64,000 nucleotides of DNA from Steroidobacter denitrificans (GCF_001579945.1 NZ_CP011971.1:682001-746000), one strand, 5' to 3'; counted from the stretch's first letter, positions 36,797 to 47,384 are shown. Program-made: numbers and translations. Notes: generated by a model not told the origin, from the letters alone.

Positions 36797-37740
36797 GCGG
36801 GCGCTCGCTCGAAAACGGCCACGACCGCGTGTCCAATCGGCCGCAGCACAGGGTTGCGCAATGCGGGGCGCAAGAGCGCAGCGCCGATCTTCGCTCCGCG
36901 GCGCACCAGCCAGCCGCGCAGCCGCGGATCCAGCAGGTGGGGTTCCGGCCCACTGCGTAAGGCCATGCCGTATTCGGCGACGATGCGCGCGTACCAACTC
37001 ACGTGGGAGTCGGCCAGCGGTTCGTGTTCGATCGTCACCACGCTCAGCCCGAGCTGGCGAGCTGCGTTGCGGAGACTCAGATCCGACCAGCGCGTGACAT
37101 GATGCGGTGGCATGTTGAGGATATCCCAGAAATCGATATTCGCGAACGAATCCTCGCTGGGCACGGCCAGGAGCAATCGTCCACCGCTGCGCAGGCAGTC
37201 ACGCGCGCTTTCGAGGAAGGAGCACACCTGAGGCACATGCTCCAGCACCTGGAAGGCGCAGACAACGTCATACTCGCCTACATGCCGACTCGCGTGAGTC
37301 TGCAGATCCTCCTGCAGCAGCCGTACACCCTCGCGTGCGGCGATCTCGATGGCATCGGGACTTGTTTCCAAGCCCAGATAGGAGGCGCAGCGCACGTGGC
37401 GGGAGAACGCGCCCTTGCCGGCGCCCACTTCCAGTACCTGGTCCTCGGGACGAATGTGGTGTGCCGCGATATCGTACTCCGCCTTCTGTTCGCGGTAGTA
37501 CCAGGGGATGGCCTGCAGTTGTCGATAGAAGTCGGCGTCACCCGCGGCTAGCGGCTCGAAGAAGCGCAGATCGCAGGCGGTACAGTGCAGGTAATCGATG
37601 CGCTCGACATCCATCCGGATGTGTATCTTGAAGGATCGCAGATATTCTTCGCGCAGTACGGCAGCATCGAGGGTCGCAAGCCGGATGCTGCGCGCGTGCG
37701 CGCACAACGGGCAGCGCGTCGCCTCCTCTACGGCGTTCAT
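36793..37740 (-). CDS. Class I SAM-dependent methyltransferase with N-terminal zinc-ribbon-like cysteines
   Basis: This 315-residue protein starts with a Cys-pair motif (CPLCAH and, further on, [13 protein letters not shown]), as in methyltransferases acting on sugars or lipid-linked intermediates. The SAM motif is [17 protein letters not shown], followed by [14 protein letters not shown] and [15 protein letters not shown]. The ATG at 37740 overlaps the hemL stop codon as ATGA. It is therefore coupled to hemL upstream and to the GT32-like gene downstream. A role in glycan methylation is inferred from context. Confidence 0.85.
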   Translation of the reverse strand: MNAVEEATRCPLCAHARSIRLATLDAAVLREEYLRSFKIHIRMDVERIDYLHCTACDLRFFEPLAAGDADFYRQLQAIPWYYREQKAEYDIAAHHIRPEDQVLEVGAGKGAFSRHVRCASYLGLETSPDAIEIAAREGVRLLQEDLQTHASRHVGEYDVVCAFQVLEHVPQVCSFLESARDCLRSGGRLLLAVPSEDSFANIDFWDILNMPPHHVTRWSDLSLRNAARQLGLSVVTIEHEPLADSHVSWYARIVAEYGMALRSGPEPHLLDPRLRGWLVRRGAKIGAALLRPALRNPVLRPIGHAVVAVFERAPA

Positions 37741-39011
37741 GCCGTATTCATGCACTGCAGCGCGGCTTGCGCGGCGCGAACGGTTTCGGCGATGTGCTCC
37801 TGCGTGTGGGCGATCGAGACGAACCCCGCTTCGAACGCCGAGGGCGCAAGATATACACCCTCGCGCAGCATGGCATGGAAAAAGCGCCGGAATCGGTCCG
37901 CATCGCTGGCCATGACCTCGGTGAAGCTGCGCGGTGCGCGCTCGGTGAAGAACAGTCCGAACATGCCGCACACATGGTTGGTGCTGAACGCGACGCCGGC
38001 ATCGCGGGCGGCCTCGGCGAGGCCTTCCACGAGCTGAGTGGTCGTCTGGGCGAGACGGGTGTGGAAGTCGGGCTCGCCGATCAGTTCCAGGGTCTTCAGG
38101 CCCGCGGCCATGGCGACCGGGTTGCCCGACAGGGTGCCTGCCTGGTAGACCGGACCCAGCGGGGCGATCTGTTCCATGATGTCGCGGCGTCCGCCGAAGG
38201 CGCCGACCGGCATGCCGCCGCCGACGATCTTGCCCAGCGTGGTCAGGTCGGGTTTGATGCCGTACAGCGCCTGCGCTCCGCCCAGCGCCACCCGAAAACC
38301 GGTCATCACTTCGTCAAAAATCAGGACGCTGCCGTGCTGGTCGCAGACCGAGCGCAGTGTTTCCAGGAATCCGGGCGCGGGCGGCACGCAGTTCATGTTG
38401 CCGGCGACGGGTTCGACGATGATGCAGGCGATCTGCCCGCCCACGGCATCGAACACCTGCTTCACTTCGGCGGCATCGTTGTAGGCGAGCGTAAGTGTCT
38501 GCGCCGCGAGTTCCTTGGGGACACCCGGTGAGGTGGGTACGCCGAAGGTCAGCGCGCCGGATCCCGCCTTCACCAGCAGGGAGTCCGAGTGACCGTGATA
38601 GCAGCCTGCGAATTTCACGATCTTGTCGCGGCCGGTATAGCCGCGTGCCAGGCGAATCGCGCTCATGGTCGCTTCGGTGCCGGAGCTGACCATGCGCACC
38701 AGTTCGATCGACGGCATCAGCTCACCGATCTTGCGTGCCAACTGCGTTTCGATCCGGGTAGGCGCGCCGAACGACAAGCCCAGAGCCGCACGTTCTTGTA
38801 CCGTCCGGATGACCTCTGGGTGCGCATGACCGAGAATCATCGGTCCCCAGGAGCCTACATAATCGATGTAGCTGCGGCCGTGCTCATCATGGATCAGCGC
38901 GCCGCCGGCACGCTCGATGAAGATCGGCTCGCCGCCGACGGCCCGGAAGGCGCGTACCGGGGAATTCACGCCGCCGGGAATATGGCGAGCGGCATCGGTG
39001 AATGAAGACAA
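37737..39011 (-). CDS. hemL: Glutamate-1-semialdehyde 2,1-aminomutase
   Basis: HemL converts glutamate-1-semialdehyde to 5-aminolevulinate in the C5 haem pathway. The 424-residue PLP enzyme begins [13 protein letters not shown]. It contains [11 protein letters not shown] and the PLP lysine in [19 protein letters not shown]. The length is typical. The following methyltransferase and glycosyltransferase genes are coupled by 4-nt overlaps, which is an unusual partnership for a haem gene. Confidence 0.97.
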   Translation of the reverse strand: MSSFTDAARHIPGGVNSPVRAFRAVGGEPIFIERAGGALIHDEHGRSYIDYVGSWGPMILGHAHPEVIRTVQERAALGLSFGAPTRIETQLARKIGELMPSIELVRMVSSGTEATMSAIRLARGYTGRDKIVKFAGCYHGHSDSLLVKAGSGALTFGVPTSPGVPKELAAQTLTLAYNDAAEVKQVFDAVGGQIACIIVEPVAGNMNCVPPAPGFLETLRSVCDQHGSVLIFDEVMTGFRVALGGAQALYGIKPDLTTLGKIVGGGMPVGAFGGRRDIMEQIAPLGPVYQAGTLSGNPVAMAAGLKTLELIGEPDFHTRLAQTTTQLVEGLAEAARDAGVAFSTNHVCGMFGLFFTERAPRSFTEVMASDADRFRRFFHAMLREGVYLAPSAFEAGFVSIAHTQEHIAETVRAAQAALQCMNTA

Positions 39012-39203
39012 GGCCGTAACTCCTGGGCGTGGCCGTCATGATGGGCGCTGCGCGGACGCCGGGTCCGGTCGCAGGGTCGTGCAAAAACACTGGGCGCCAA
39101 GTGTAAGCGGGACGATGCCGAGGCGCATCCTCCAGGAGTGCTGCGTCCCGATCGCGGCATTCGCAAGCAAGATATCGAGGCGATCGAGGTGTGAGAGACC
39201 GGC

Positions 39204-40199
39204 TCAGTGTCGTTGCAGCACGTGGCCCCTGCTGCGCAATAACGCCACGACGCTCTCCGGCCCGACCAGATGCAGCGCGCCGACGATCACTAGATAGTCC
39301 TGTTCGTCCTCCAGCAGCGCCTCGATGTCCGTCACCCAACGGTGATTGCGTTCGATCGTGAGAGGCCGGTAGAGCTCGGGATAGGCTGCGAAGCCTTCCG
39401 CCAACAGGCGCTCCAAGGTCTGGATGTCCCCCTGGCGCCAGGCCGATAGCAATTCGTCAAGATCGCGATCCATGCGCTCGAAGTCTGCGACGCTGTACAT
39501 CAGAAATTCGATCTGCAGTGTCTCGGGCAGATTAGCAAGATAGCTCAGCTGCTGCCGCAGGGTCTCCAGACCCGTGACGGGCTTTTGATCCCGCCGCGCC
39601 CGAGCCGCCAGGCGTTGCTCTATGCCGGCTCGAGACTCCAACCCCCTTCTGGCAAAATGCTGCTGAATCAGGGTCATGGCAGCCAGCCAGGGACGCAGAG
39701 GGTTCAGCAGTGCCGGATCCAGCTCTAGTTCCCGGGCGGCTGTGGCGACGGCTGCATGAGCCTGCGGCCCCAATTGCTGCTCGAGCGAGCGGCCAGGCGG
39801 CAGCAGACCCAGCTCCAGCAGGCTCTGCTGCATGTCCTGGAGGTCGAGGTTGCCTATGTCGATTTCCATGACGAGTCTGTCGGCTTGGGCGTAGGCGGCT
39901 TCGATGGCTGCAGGTAGCGGCTCATCCGGCGGCAGGAAATGGATCGACCCCAACAGATAGAGGGTGTTGCGCCGGCCTTTTACCGACCACAATGTATGCT
40001 GCGGCTCATGCTCTGCATGTCTGGATGCAGCCGGGGCACTGGCGTGGGCCAGGGCGTGGTGCGGAAAGGTCGCGATCCGCATCGTGACTTCAGGAGCCGG
40101 CATCGGCAGTGCCGGATGCGCCATGGCGCCACGCGGCATCGGAATGGCGGCCAGCAGCCACAAAAATACGAGCGTGGCGCACAGGTCAGCTACTTTCAT
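39204..40199 (-). CDS. TraB/GumN family protein
   Basis: The 331-residue protein has a signal peptide (LCATLVFLWLLAAIPMPRGA), so it is periplasmic or surface-anchored. The TraB/GumN domain is marked by TLYLLGSIHFLPPDE at its start, the paired Glu/Asp in RLVMEIDIGNL, and DYLVIVGALHLVGPESVVALL at the end. The family has been linked to metal-dependent peptidase-like activity, but the function is not settled. The ATG at 40199 gives the signal peptide directly. The cpdA-type gene lies upstream on the same strand. Confidence 0.88.
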   Translation of the reverse strand: MKVADLCATLVFLWLLAAIPMPRGAMAHPALPMPAPEVTMRIATFPHHALAHASAPAASRHAEHEPQHTLWSVKGRRNTLYLLGSIHFLPPDEPLPAAIEAAYAQADRLVMEIDIGNLDLQDMQQSLLELGLLPPGRSLEQQLGPQAHAAVATAARELELDPALLNPLRPWLAAMTLIQQHFARRGLESRAGIEQRLAARARRDQKPVTGLETLRQQLSYLANLPETLQIEFLMYSVADFERMDRDLDELLSAWRQGDIQTLERLLAEGFAAYPELYRPLTIERNHRWVTDIEALLEDEQDYLVIVGALHLVGPESVVALLRSRGHVLQRH

Positions 40200-40301
40200 G
40201 CCGACCACTATAAGGGATGAATAGCGCCGGAGGATGGGCGGCGCAGGCGGGCCGGCGTCCGTGCCGCAGGATGGCGGCGGCTCCAAGTCAGACCGGATCG
40301 A

Positions 40302-41108
40302 TCAGGCGGCGTTGCTTCGGGCCGCGTCTTCCAGCCAGCAGACTTCGGTGGCGATCGTGCCGTCCGGCATCAGTTCCAGCAGGCGATAGCCGGGCGGGCG
40401 GTCGTCGATCGAAAAGTCGGGGCTGCCGGGCAGGAACTGGGCGCAGGTCGACGGTGAGGCCATGAATCGCACGCCGCCTATGAAATGGTCCAGGGACTGG
40501 TGCACATGGCCCCACAGGACACCACGAACATTAGTGTGCTTGCGTACCAGGGCCAGAAACTCGTCCGCATCGCTCAGACCGACTTGATCCAGCCAGTTGC
40601 TGTGCATTCGGATCGGATGATGATGCAGGCAGAGCAGGACGTGATCCTGGTCCGGTAAGTGCAACAGGCTGTCCAGGGCGGTGAGCTGCTGTTTACCCAG
40701 GCGTCCACCGGCCTGATGCGCCACCTGGGAATCCAGCATGACAACCCGCCAGGGTCCGAATGCCTGGTGTCCGCCGAGCTGAAACGGCGCCTGCGCCAAG
40801 GCCGTACGCATCGGGCCGGGGAGGTCGTGATTGCCGGCCAGGCACAGTACGGGTACCGGTGAGTCCGCGAACAGCTCGCGGATCCAGCGATAACCTTGCG
40901 GATCGTCCTGGACCAGATCGCCGGTCAGCAGGATCCCGTCGGGTCGCGGGCAGCGCCGGCGTGCATCGGCCAAAGCAGCCTGCAGCGAGGGCAGTGAGGC
41001 AATCCCGCGCAGGCGTGCCGCATCATCGCCGAAAAGGTGCATGTCGGTGAATTGCAGAAGGCGGACGGAAGGCATCTTGACGGATATTTCCTTGAGTCGG
41101 GAGGACAT
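40302..41108 (-). CDS. cpdA: 3',5'-cyclic-AMP phosphodiesterase
   Basis: CpdA hydrolyses cAMP and so tunes CRP-type regulation. The 268-residue protein has the full set of metallophosphoesterase motifs: FTDMHLFG, LLTGDLVQDD, LAGNHDLPGP, CLHHHPIRM and LWGHVHQSLDH. The ATG at 41108 is chosen; a TTG upstream would add six residues. Related metallophosphoesterases exist, so CpdA is a strong but not certain call. Confidence 0.88.
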   Translation of the reverse strand: MSSRLKEISVKMPSVRLLQFTDMHLFGDDAARLRGIASLPSLQAALADARRRCPRPDGILLTGDLVQDDPQGYRWIRELFADSPVPVLCLAGNHDLPGPMRTALAQAPFQLGGHQAFGPWRVVMLDSQVAHQAGGRLGKQQLTALDSLLHLPDQDHVLLCLHHHPIRMHSNWLDQVGLSDADEFLALVRKHTNVRGVLWGHVHQSLDHFIGGVRFMASPSTCAQFLPGSPDFSIDDRPPGYRLLELMPDGTIATEVCWLEDAARSNAA

Positions 41109-41526
41109 GTGCAGCCATCCTAGCAATCACAAATGCGTCAAAAAGTGACCGAGGTCCGGTCGGTCGTACCGGCGAGCGGTGGCGCATGAAATTCTTGCAT
41201 TCGGTCTCATTACATAGTCGTTTTACCAGCCGTTTTACTTATGTCTGCACGGATGCCGGGGGTGGAAAACGGTATGGATTTCCGCATTTTTGCAAGCTGC
41301 CAGCTAAACGCACCCCAAAACGTATCCCAAAACGTATTCTTGAGAGCGTGGTTCCGGAACGCGACAGGAACTCGATACAACTCGGACTGCGAATGGCGCA
41401 TATCGATCGTGGTTTGCCGAGAGTTCACGGGATTCCGCCGGAGGCCGCATTGCTCGGCTTCGCCCCTTAGTCCAAAATGCGCGGCCTTCACCGCGTTTTT
41501 CGACCTAACCCTAGAGTATTTTCCTG
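41109..41526. other. Leader/intergenic region upstream of tkt
   Basis: About 418 bp lie between cpdA (leftward) and tkt (rightward). It includes an AT-richer part (41185-41350) and a 12-bp exact tandem duplication (CCCAAAACGTAT at 41314-41325 and 41326-41337). A short hairpin followed by a T run lies near 41480-41500. An open frame at 41186-41470 has no recognisable similarity and its repeats come from the tandem DNA, so I do not call it a gene. Confidence 0.5.
41480..41500 (+). terminator. Possible attenuator or terminator before tkt
   Basis: A 5-bp all-GC stem (41480-41484 with 41491-41495, 6-nt loop) is followed at once by TTTTT (41496-41500), 27 nt before the tkt start. It could be an attenuator in the leader or a coincidence. 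Confidence 0.35.
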
Positions 41527-43527
41527 ATGCAGATTTCCCGTCGTCGGCAGCTTGCCAACGCCGTCCGTGTTTTGGCGATGGATGCGGTTCAGAAGGCCAA
41601 TTCCGGACATCCGGGCATGCCGATGGGAATGGCCGATATCGCCGAGGTGCTCTGGAACGACCATCTGCGACATAATCCGGGCGATCCGCAATGGTGGGAT
41701 CGCGATCGGTTCGTGCTGTCCAACGGACATGGCTCGATGCTGCTGTACGCCCTGCTTCATCTGAGCGGCTATCCCCTGACCCTGGATGATTTGCGCGCAT
41801 TTCGCCAGTTGGGTTCCCACACGGCGGGACATCCCGAGCATGATCCGCAACGAGGGATTGAAACCACCACGGGCCCGCTGGGCCAGGGCCTCGCCAATGC
41901 CGTGGGCATGGCATTGGCGGAGAAAATGTTGGCGGCAAGCTTCAATCGTCCTGGTTTCGATCTGGTGGATCATCATACCTGGGTGTTTCTCGGCGATGGC
42001 TGTCTCATGGAGGGCATTTCTCACGAGGCCTGTTCTCTGGCCGGCACGCTGCAACTGGGCAAGCTGATTGCGTTCTACGACGACAATGGCATCTCGATAG
42101 ATGGCCAGGTGCAAGGCTGGTTCACCGACGATACGCCGCGACGTTTCGAGGCCTATGGCTGGCACGTCGTACCGAATGTCGATGGCCATGATCCTGCTGC
42201 GATCGAAGCCGCCATCGTTGCGGCAAAGCAGCAGGATCGGCCCAGCCTGATCTGCTGCCGGACGATCATCGGCTACGGTGCACCCAACAAACAGGGTACC
42301 GAGGCCACCCATGGCGCCGCGCTGGGCGTCGAGGAGGTCGCAGCGGCCCGTCAGAAACTAGGCTGGGTCTGGGAGCCTTTCGTGATTCCGGAAGACATCC
42401 GCAGCGGCTGGGATGCCCGCGAGCGCGGTGCGCGGCGCCAGGCACAATGGAACGATTTGTTTGCCCGCTACAAGCTTGCATTTCCCGGCCCGGCTGCGGA
42501 GTTCGAACGGCGCATGCGCGGCGAACTGCCTGACGGCTGGAGTGCGGTGGTCGAGGAATATGTGGCACAGGTGGCTCAGTCCGGCGGCAGTCTGGCGACG
42601 CGCCAGTCCTCGCAACAGGCGCTCAACGCCTATGGTCCGGTGTTGCCCGAGCTGTTTGGCGGCTCGGCCGACTTGACCGGCTCCAACAATACGAATCGCA
42701 AGGATTCCCGCGCCGTCACCGGCGAGGATGCAAGCGGCAATTACCTGCACTACGGCGTGCGTGAGTTCGGCATGTCGGCCATGATGAACGGTATCGCCCT
42801 GCATGGCGGACTGATTCCGTACGGCGGCACCTTCCTGGTTTTTTCGGACTATGCACGCAATGCCATGCGCATGTCCGCGCTCATGAAGCAGCGCGTCATC
42901 TATGTCATGACACACGACTCCATCGGCCTGGGCGAGGATGGACCGACACACCAGCCGGTGGAGCACCTGCCCAGCCTGCGCCTGATTCCCAACATGACGC
43001 TGTGGCGTCCCTGCGACGGCACGGAAACTGCCGTGGCCTGGGCGGCGGCAATCGAGTGGCGTGATGGGCCCAGTTGCCTGGCTCTATCCAGGCAGGGCTT
43101 GCCCGCACAGCCGCGCAGCGCTGAGCAATTGGCCAATATCAAGCGCGGCGGCTATGTCCTGCAGGACTGCAAGGGTATGGCGCAGGTCATATTGATCGCT
43201 ACGGGCTCCGAGGTCGCTCTGGCGCTGGAGGCCGCACGGCAGCTGACCCAGGACGGCAAGAGAGTGCGGGTCGTATCGATGCCCAGCGTCTGCGTGTTCG
43301 AAAGGCAGGACGAAGCCTATCGAGAGCAGGTATTGCCTGGCGGTGTGGAATGTCGCGTGGCCATCGAGGCGGCAGTACCGGATACCTGGTGGCGCTATGT
43401 CGGACTACGCGGCGCGGTCATCGGTATGACGAGTTTCGGCGCTTCCGGAACGGCGCAGGATCTGTTCAGGCACTTCGGATTCACCACGGAGTGCGTGGTG
43501 CGCAGGGTGACCGAACTGTTGGCATGA
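41527..43527 (+). CDS. tkt: Transketolase
   Basis: Transketolase moves two-carbon units between sugar phosphates in the pentose phosphate (or Calvin) pathway, using thiamine diphosphate. The 666-residue protein has the N-terminal signature [20 protein letters not shown], the ThDP motif [20 protein letters not shown] and the C-terminal motif [19 protein letters not shown]. It is the first gene of a tkt-gap-pgk-pyk run. Confidence 0.97.
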   Translation: MQISRRRQLANAVRVLAMDAVQKANSGHPGMPMGMADIAEVLWNDHLRHNPGDPQWWDRDRFVLSNGHGSMLLYALLHLSGYPLTLDDLRAFRQLGSHTAGHPEHDPQRGIETTTGPLGQGLANAVGMALAEKMLAASFNRPGFDLVDHHTWVFLGDGCLMEGISHEACSLAGTLQLGKLIAFYDDNGISIDGQVQGWFTDDTPRRFEAYGWHVVPNVDGHDPAAIEAAIVAAKQQDRPSLICCRTIIGYGAPNKQGTEATHGAALGVEEVAAARQKLGWVWEPFVIPEDIRSGWDARERGARRQAQWNDLFARYKLAFPGPAAEFERRMRGELPDGWSAVVEEYVAQVAQSGGSLATRQSSQQALNAYGPVLPELFGGSADLTGSNNTNRKDSRAVTGEDASGNYLHYGVREFGMSAMMNGIALHGGLIPYGGTFLVFSDYARNAMRMSALMKQRVIYVMTHDSIGLGEDGPTHQPVEHLPSLRLIPNMTLWRPCDGTETAVAWAAAIEWRDGPSCLALSRQGLPAQPRSAEQLANIKRGGYVLQDCKGMAQVILIATGSEVALALEAARQLTQDGKRVRVVSMPSVCVFERQDEAYREQVLPGGVECRVAIEAAVPDTWWRYVGLRGAVIGMTSFGASGTAQDLFRHFGFTTECVVRRVTELLA

Positions 43528-43552
43528 GTGTGAATCTTTCGAGGAAATGAGA

Positions 43553-44566
43553 ATGCCCATCAAAGTTGGAATCAATGGCTACGGTCGCATCGGTCGCAAT
43601 GTGCTGCGTGCTTTATACGAGGCCGGGCGCCAGAACGAAATCCGGATCGTGGCACTCAATGATCTGGGTGATGCGGGAACCAATGCACATCTGACGCAAT
43701 ACGATACCGCTCATGGCAGGTTCGGCGGCGAGGTCCGGGTGGAAGGTGATTCGATGCTCGTCAACGGCGATCGCATCCGTGTTCTGGCTGAGCGTGATCC
43801 GGCCAAGCTGCCCTGGGGTGAGTTGGGGGTGGATGTCGTGCTCGAATGCACGGGCTTGTTTACCAGCAAGGCGAAGGCCGCAGCTCATCTGACGGGTGGT
43901 GCGAAGAAGGTGCTGCTTTCCGCGCCGGGCGGCAAGGACGTCGATGCGACCATCGTCTATGGCGTCAATCACGAGCTGCTGAAGTCCAGCTATACTGTCG
44001 TGTCCAACGCATCCTGCACGACCAATTGCCTGGCGCCGGTTGCCAAGGTATTGAACGAGTCGATCGGCATCGTGTCGGGCATCATGACGACGATTCACGC
44101 ATATACGAACGACCAGGTGTTGACGGATGTCTATCATTCCGATCTGCGTCGCGCGCGTTCCGCCACGATGTCGATGATTCCGACTAAAACCGGCGCTGCA
44201 GCAGCCGTCGGTCTGGTCCTGCCGGAACTCGATGGCAAGCTCGACGGTTTTGCCGTACGGGTGCCGACGATCAATGTTTCGCTGGTGGATTTGACCTTCG
44301 TCGCGAAGCGTGCAACCAGCGTTGCGGAAATCAACGAGGCGATGCGTGCAGCCGCCACGGGACCGCTCAAGGGGGTCCTGGCCTATACCGATGCGCCGCT
44401 GGTGTCGATCGATTTCAACCATGATGCGCATTCCTCCACCTATGATGCGACCCTGACCAAGGTGATGGACGGCACTCTGGTAAAAGTATGCTCCTGGTAC
44501 GATAACGAATGGGGATTCTCGAACCGCATGCTGGATACCACGGCAGCGTGGTCGAAGGCCGGATAG
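43553..44566 (+). CDS. gap: Type I glyceraldehyde-3-phosphate dehydrogenase
   Basis: Gap interconverts glyceraldehyde 3-phosphate and 1,3-bisphosphoglycerate. The 337-residue protein starts [19 protein letters not shown] and has the active-site Cys155 in [32 protein letters not shown] near residue 34 resembles the Gap proteins of proteobacterial cbb operons. GAGG 8 nt before the ATG at 43553 decides against the ATG at 43547. The coenzyme is probably NAD (Asp in the NDLGD position), as an inference. Confidence 0.97.
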   Translation: MPIKVGINGYGRIGRNVLRALYEAGRQNEIRIVALNDLGDAGTNAHLTQYDTAHGRFGGEVRVEGDSMLVNGDRIRVLAERDPAKLPWGELGVDVVLECTGLFTSKAKAAAHLTGGAKKVLLSAPGGKDVDATIVYGVNHELLKSSYTVVSNASCTTNCLAPVAKVLNESIGIVSGIMTTIHAYTNDQVLTDVYHSDLRRARSATMSMIPTKTGAAAAVGLVLPELDGKLDGFAVRVPTINVSLVDLTFVAKRATSVAEINEAMRAAATGPLKGVLAYTDAPLVSIDFNHDAHSSTYDATLTKVMDGTLVKVCSWYDNEWGFSNRMLDTTAAWSKAG

Positions 44567-44578
44567 GAGGAATTCTCG

Positions 44579-45754
44579 ATGCCCATCCTTCGCATGACTG
44601 ATCTCGATCTGCGCGGCAAGCGGGTGTTGATCCGCGAGGATCTCAACGTGCCAGTGCAAGGCGGAAAAGTCAGCAGTGACGCCCGGATTCGTGCGGCGCT
44701 GCCGACGATCCAGTCAGCTAAGGACGCCGGTGCCCGCGTGCTGGTGATGTCTCATCTCGGCCGTCCGGAGGAAGGTGTCTATGACGAGGAATTCTCGCTC
44801 GCTCCGGTTGCTCGGCGCCTGGGGGAGTTACTCGGCTTCAAGGTGCGTTTCGAGAAGGATTGGCTGGATGGCGTAGAGTGTGCTGATGGGGAGGTCGTAC
44901 TGCTCGAGAATGTGCGATTCAACAGGGGTGAAAAGCGCGACAGTGACGATCTGGCACGCAGGATGGCCGCTTTGTGCGACGTCTATGTGATGGATGCCTT
45001 CGGTACTGCGCATCGTGCCGAGGCGAGTACGCATGGTGTGGCGCGTCACGCGAAAGTGGCCTGTGCCGGTCCGCTGCTGATGAACGAACTGATCGCGCTG
45101 GAGACTGCGCTGGAAAAACCGAAGCGGCCACTGATCGCCATCGTGGCCGGTTCGAAGGTGTCCAGCAAGCTGACGTTGCTGGAAAGCCTGCTGGGCAAGG
45201 TGGACAGATTGATCGTCGGCGGAGGCATTGCCAATACGTTTCTTGCCGCACAAGGCATCAATATCGGCAAGTCGCTGGTCGAAGCGGAGATGATCGATAT
45301 CGCCAAGGGATTGCTGAAACTTGCGCACGAACGTTCTGCGGATATCCCCTTGCCGACGGACGTGGTCGTTGCCGAGGAGTTTGCCGCTACCGCCGAGGCG
45401 GACGTCAAGGCGGTCGATACGGTGGCAGCCGATGAAATGATTCTGGATATCGGACCGGATACGGCGGAGCGTTTTGCGCGCATGCTGAATGATGCGGGTA
45501 CGATCGTCTGGAACGGCCCGGTCGGGGTGTTCGAGTTCGATCAGTTCGGCGAAGGTACGCGGGTGATTGCTCAGGCCATTGCTCGTAGCCCGGCTTTCTC
45601 GATCGCCGGCGGCGGCGATACGCTTGCTGCCATCGAGAAGTATCGGGTCGAAGGCGATATTTCCTATATTTCCACCGGCGGCGGTGCCTTCCTGGAGTTC
45701 TTGGAGGGCAAGAAACTGCCGGCGGTCGCGATTCTCGAAAAACGAGCGAGTTAG
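44579..45754 (+). CDS. pgk: Phosphoglycerate kinase
   Basis: Pgk interconverts 1,3-bisphosphoglycerate/ADP and 3-phosphoglycerate/ATP. The 391-residue protein contains [46 protein letters not shown] and the nucleotide-site motif [17 protein letters not shown] strong AGGAGG ribosome binding site lies before the ATG. It sits 12 bp after gap and 7 bp before pyk. Confidence 0.97.
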   Translation: MPILRMTDLDLRGKRVLIREDLNVPVQGGKVSSDARIRAALPTIQSAKDAGARVLVMSHLGRPEEGVYDEEFSLAPVARRLGELLGFKVRFEKDWLDGVECADGEVVLLENVRFNRGEKRDSDDLARRMAALCDVYVMDAFGTAHRAEASTHGVARHAKVACAGPLLMNELIALETALEKPKRPLIAIVAGSKVSSKLTLLESLLGKVDRLIVGGGIANTFLAAQGINIGKSLVEAEMIDIAKGLLKLAHERSADIPLPTDVVVAEEFAATAEADVKAVDTVAADEMILDIGPDTAERFARMLNDAGTIVWNGPVGVFEFDQFGEGTRVIAQAIARSPAFSIAGGGDTLAAIEKYRVEGDISYISTGGGAFLEFLEGKKLPAVAILEKRAS

Positions 45755-45761
45755 CCTACGA

Positions 45762-47195
45762 ATGCTGCGCCGAACCAAGATTCTGACGACGCTCGGCCCG
45801 GCAAGTGATGATCCGAAGGTACTCGCGGACTTGCTGCGCGCGGGCGCTGACGTCGTACGAATCAATTTTTCCCATGGTGAACCCCAGGCGCATGTGGAAC
45901 GCGTGAAGCGGGTCCGCGAGATCGCCGGCCAGGTCGGCAAGCTGGTCGCCATTCTGGGCGATCTGCAGGGACCGAAAATTCGCATCGAGCGCTTTGCCGC
46001 GGGACGGGTATTCCTGAATGAGGGCGATCCCTTCACGCTCGATGTCTCGCTCGATGCGAAATCGGGAACGGAGAAAGCCGTCGGCGTGGCCTACAAGGGC
46101 CTTCCTCGCGATGTCGCCGCCGGTGATCTGCTGCTGCTCAATGACGGCCAGATCGTTCTGGAAATCAACGAAGTCGATGGTCCACGCATCCATACCCGGG
46201 TCATCACTGGCGGTGAATTATCCGATAACAAGGGTATCAACAAGCAGGGGGGCGGTCTTTCGGCCGGTGCGCTGACCGACAAGGATCGCGCCGACATCAA
46301 GCTGGCCGCAGAGTTGGGGGTGGACTATCTCGCGGTTTCATTTGCCCGCGACGGCGATGACATGGAAGAGGCCCGTGGCTTGCTGCGCCGGGCGGGTGGT
46401 CATGGTTTCCTGGTGGCAAAGATCGAGCGCAGCGAGGCGCTGGCCAACTTGGAGCGCATCATTCTGGCCAGCGACGCCGTCATGGTGGCGCGCGGCGATC
46501 TGGGAGTGGAAGTCGGCAACGCCGAGTTGACCGGCTTGCAGAAACACATCATTGCAGTGACCCGCAAACTCAACCGCGTGGCGATCACGGCGACGCAGAT
46601 GATGGAATCGATGATCCACAATCCGATTCCGACTAGAGCGGAAGTATCGGATGTCGCCAATGCGGTGATGGATGGGACGGATGCGGTCATGCTTTCGGGC
46701 GAAAGCGCTGTCGGCAAGTATCCCGTCAAGGCGGTCGAGGCGATGGCGCAGGTCATTCTGGGGGCCGAGAAATACGAATCCTTGCACTCGCCTGTACGCC
46801 ACCGAGGCGGTGACAATCTTCTCGAGAAGACCGACCAGGCGATTGCGATGGCAGTGATGTACACGGCCAATTATCTAAAAGTAAAAGCGATCGTCGCCTT
46901 GACGGAATCGGGTTCCACACCGCTGTGGATGTCGCGCATCCGGACCGATATTCCGATCTATGCCTTCACTCGCCATGAAGAGACACGTCGTCGGGTGCTG
47001 TTGTACCGTGGGGTGTATCCGGTGTCCTTCGATATCACCCACACCAACGTCCAGGCCGCTTACACCGATATTTTTCGGCTGATGCTGCGCGAGAAGATGG
47101 TCGAGGAGGGAGATCGCATCATTCTTACGAAGGGTGAGTTGACGGGGGTGGCGGGGAAGACGAACGCAATGAAGATATTGGAGGTTCGCGCCTAG
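45762..47195 (+). CDS. pyk: Pyruvate kinase
   Basis: This 477-residue enzyme makes pyruvate and ATP from phosphoenolpyruvate and ADP. RRTKILTTLGPASDD and VVRINFSHGEPQAH mark the N-terminal barrel. MVARGDLGVEVGN and RVAITATQMMESMI are the active-site segments. The ATG at 45762 was chosen because the longer open frame overlaps pgk. With a PPi-dependent phosphofructokinase elsewhere in the window, pyruvate kinase is the main ATP-yielding irreversible step visible. Confidence 0.97.
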   Translation: MLRRTKILTTLGPASDDPKVLADLLRAGADVVRINFSHGEPQAHVERVKRVREIAGQVGKLVAILGDLQGPKIRIERFAAGRVFLNEGDPFTLDVSLDAKSGTEKAVGVAYKGLPRDVAAGDLLLLNDGQIVLEINEVDGPRIHTRVITGGELSDNKGINKQGGGLSAGALTDKDRADIKLAAELGVDYLAVSFARDGDDMEEARGLLRRAGGHGFLVAKIERSEALANLERIILASDAVMVARGDLGVEVGNAELTGLQKHIIAVTRKLNRVAITATQMMESMIHNPIPTRAEVSDVANAVMDGTDAVMLSGESAVGKYPVKAVEAMAQVILGAEKYESLHSPVRHRGGDNLLEKTDQAIAMAVMYTANYLKVKAIVALTESGSTPLWMSRIRTDIPIYAFTRHEETRRRVLLYRGVYPVSFDITHTNVQAAYTDIFRLMLREKMVEEGDRIILTKGELTGVAGKTNAMKILEVRA

Positions 47196-47201
47196 CGTAT
47201 T

Positions 47202-47230
47202 GCCTGGCGTATCGCCAGGCGCATTTATAT
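47202..47230 (+). terminator. Likely terminator after pyk
   Basis: A perfect 8-bp stem (47202-47209 with 47213-47220, 3-nt loop) is followed by GCATTTATATTTG, a T-rich but interrupted tail. It lies 7 bp after the pyk stop codon. Confidence 0.55.
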
Positions 47231-47307
47231 TTGACACCCGCCGGTCACGTAACGCGCTCGTCTTCGCGATCGGAGCGGATTCGTGATGCTTTGCTGGCCA
47301 AATGCAA

Positions 47308-47384
47308 TGCCGCCCCGCTCATGGTCTTTGTCGTCGTGCCTCAAATCCGAAGGCACGACGACAAAGACCATGAGCGGGGCGGCA
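47308..47384. repeat. Palindromic element B, 34-bp perfect arms
   Basis: The arms 47308-47341 and 47351-47384 are perfectly complementary over 34 bp with a 9-nt loop. The outer 17 nt differ from element A at one position, and the loop core (GCCTTCGGATT read on the minus strand) is shared, while the inner stem is unrelated. It lies between pyk and the MoxR gene. Confidence 0.95.

Noticed and set aside
38661-38690. Further copy of the palindrome end (CGCTCATGGTC) inside hemL
   Set aside because: The match is short, lies in conserved coding sequence and has no complementary arm.
41186-41470. 94-residue frame before tkt
   Set aside because: No recognisable similarity and no good ribosome binding site; its KRTPKRIPKRI repeat is caused by the DNA tandem repeat.
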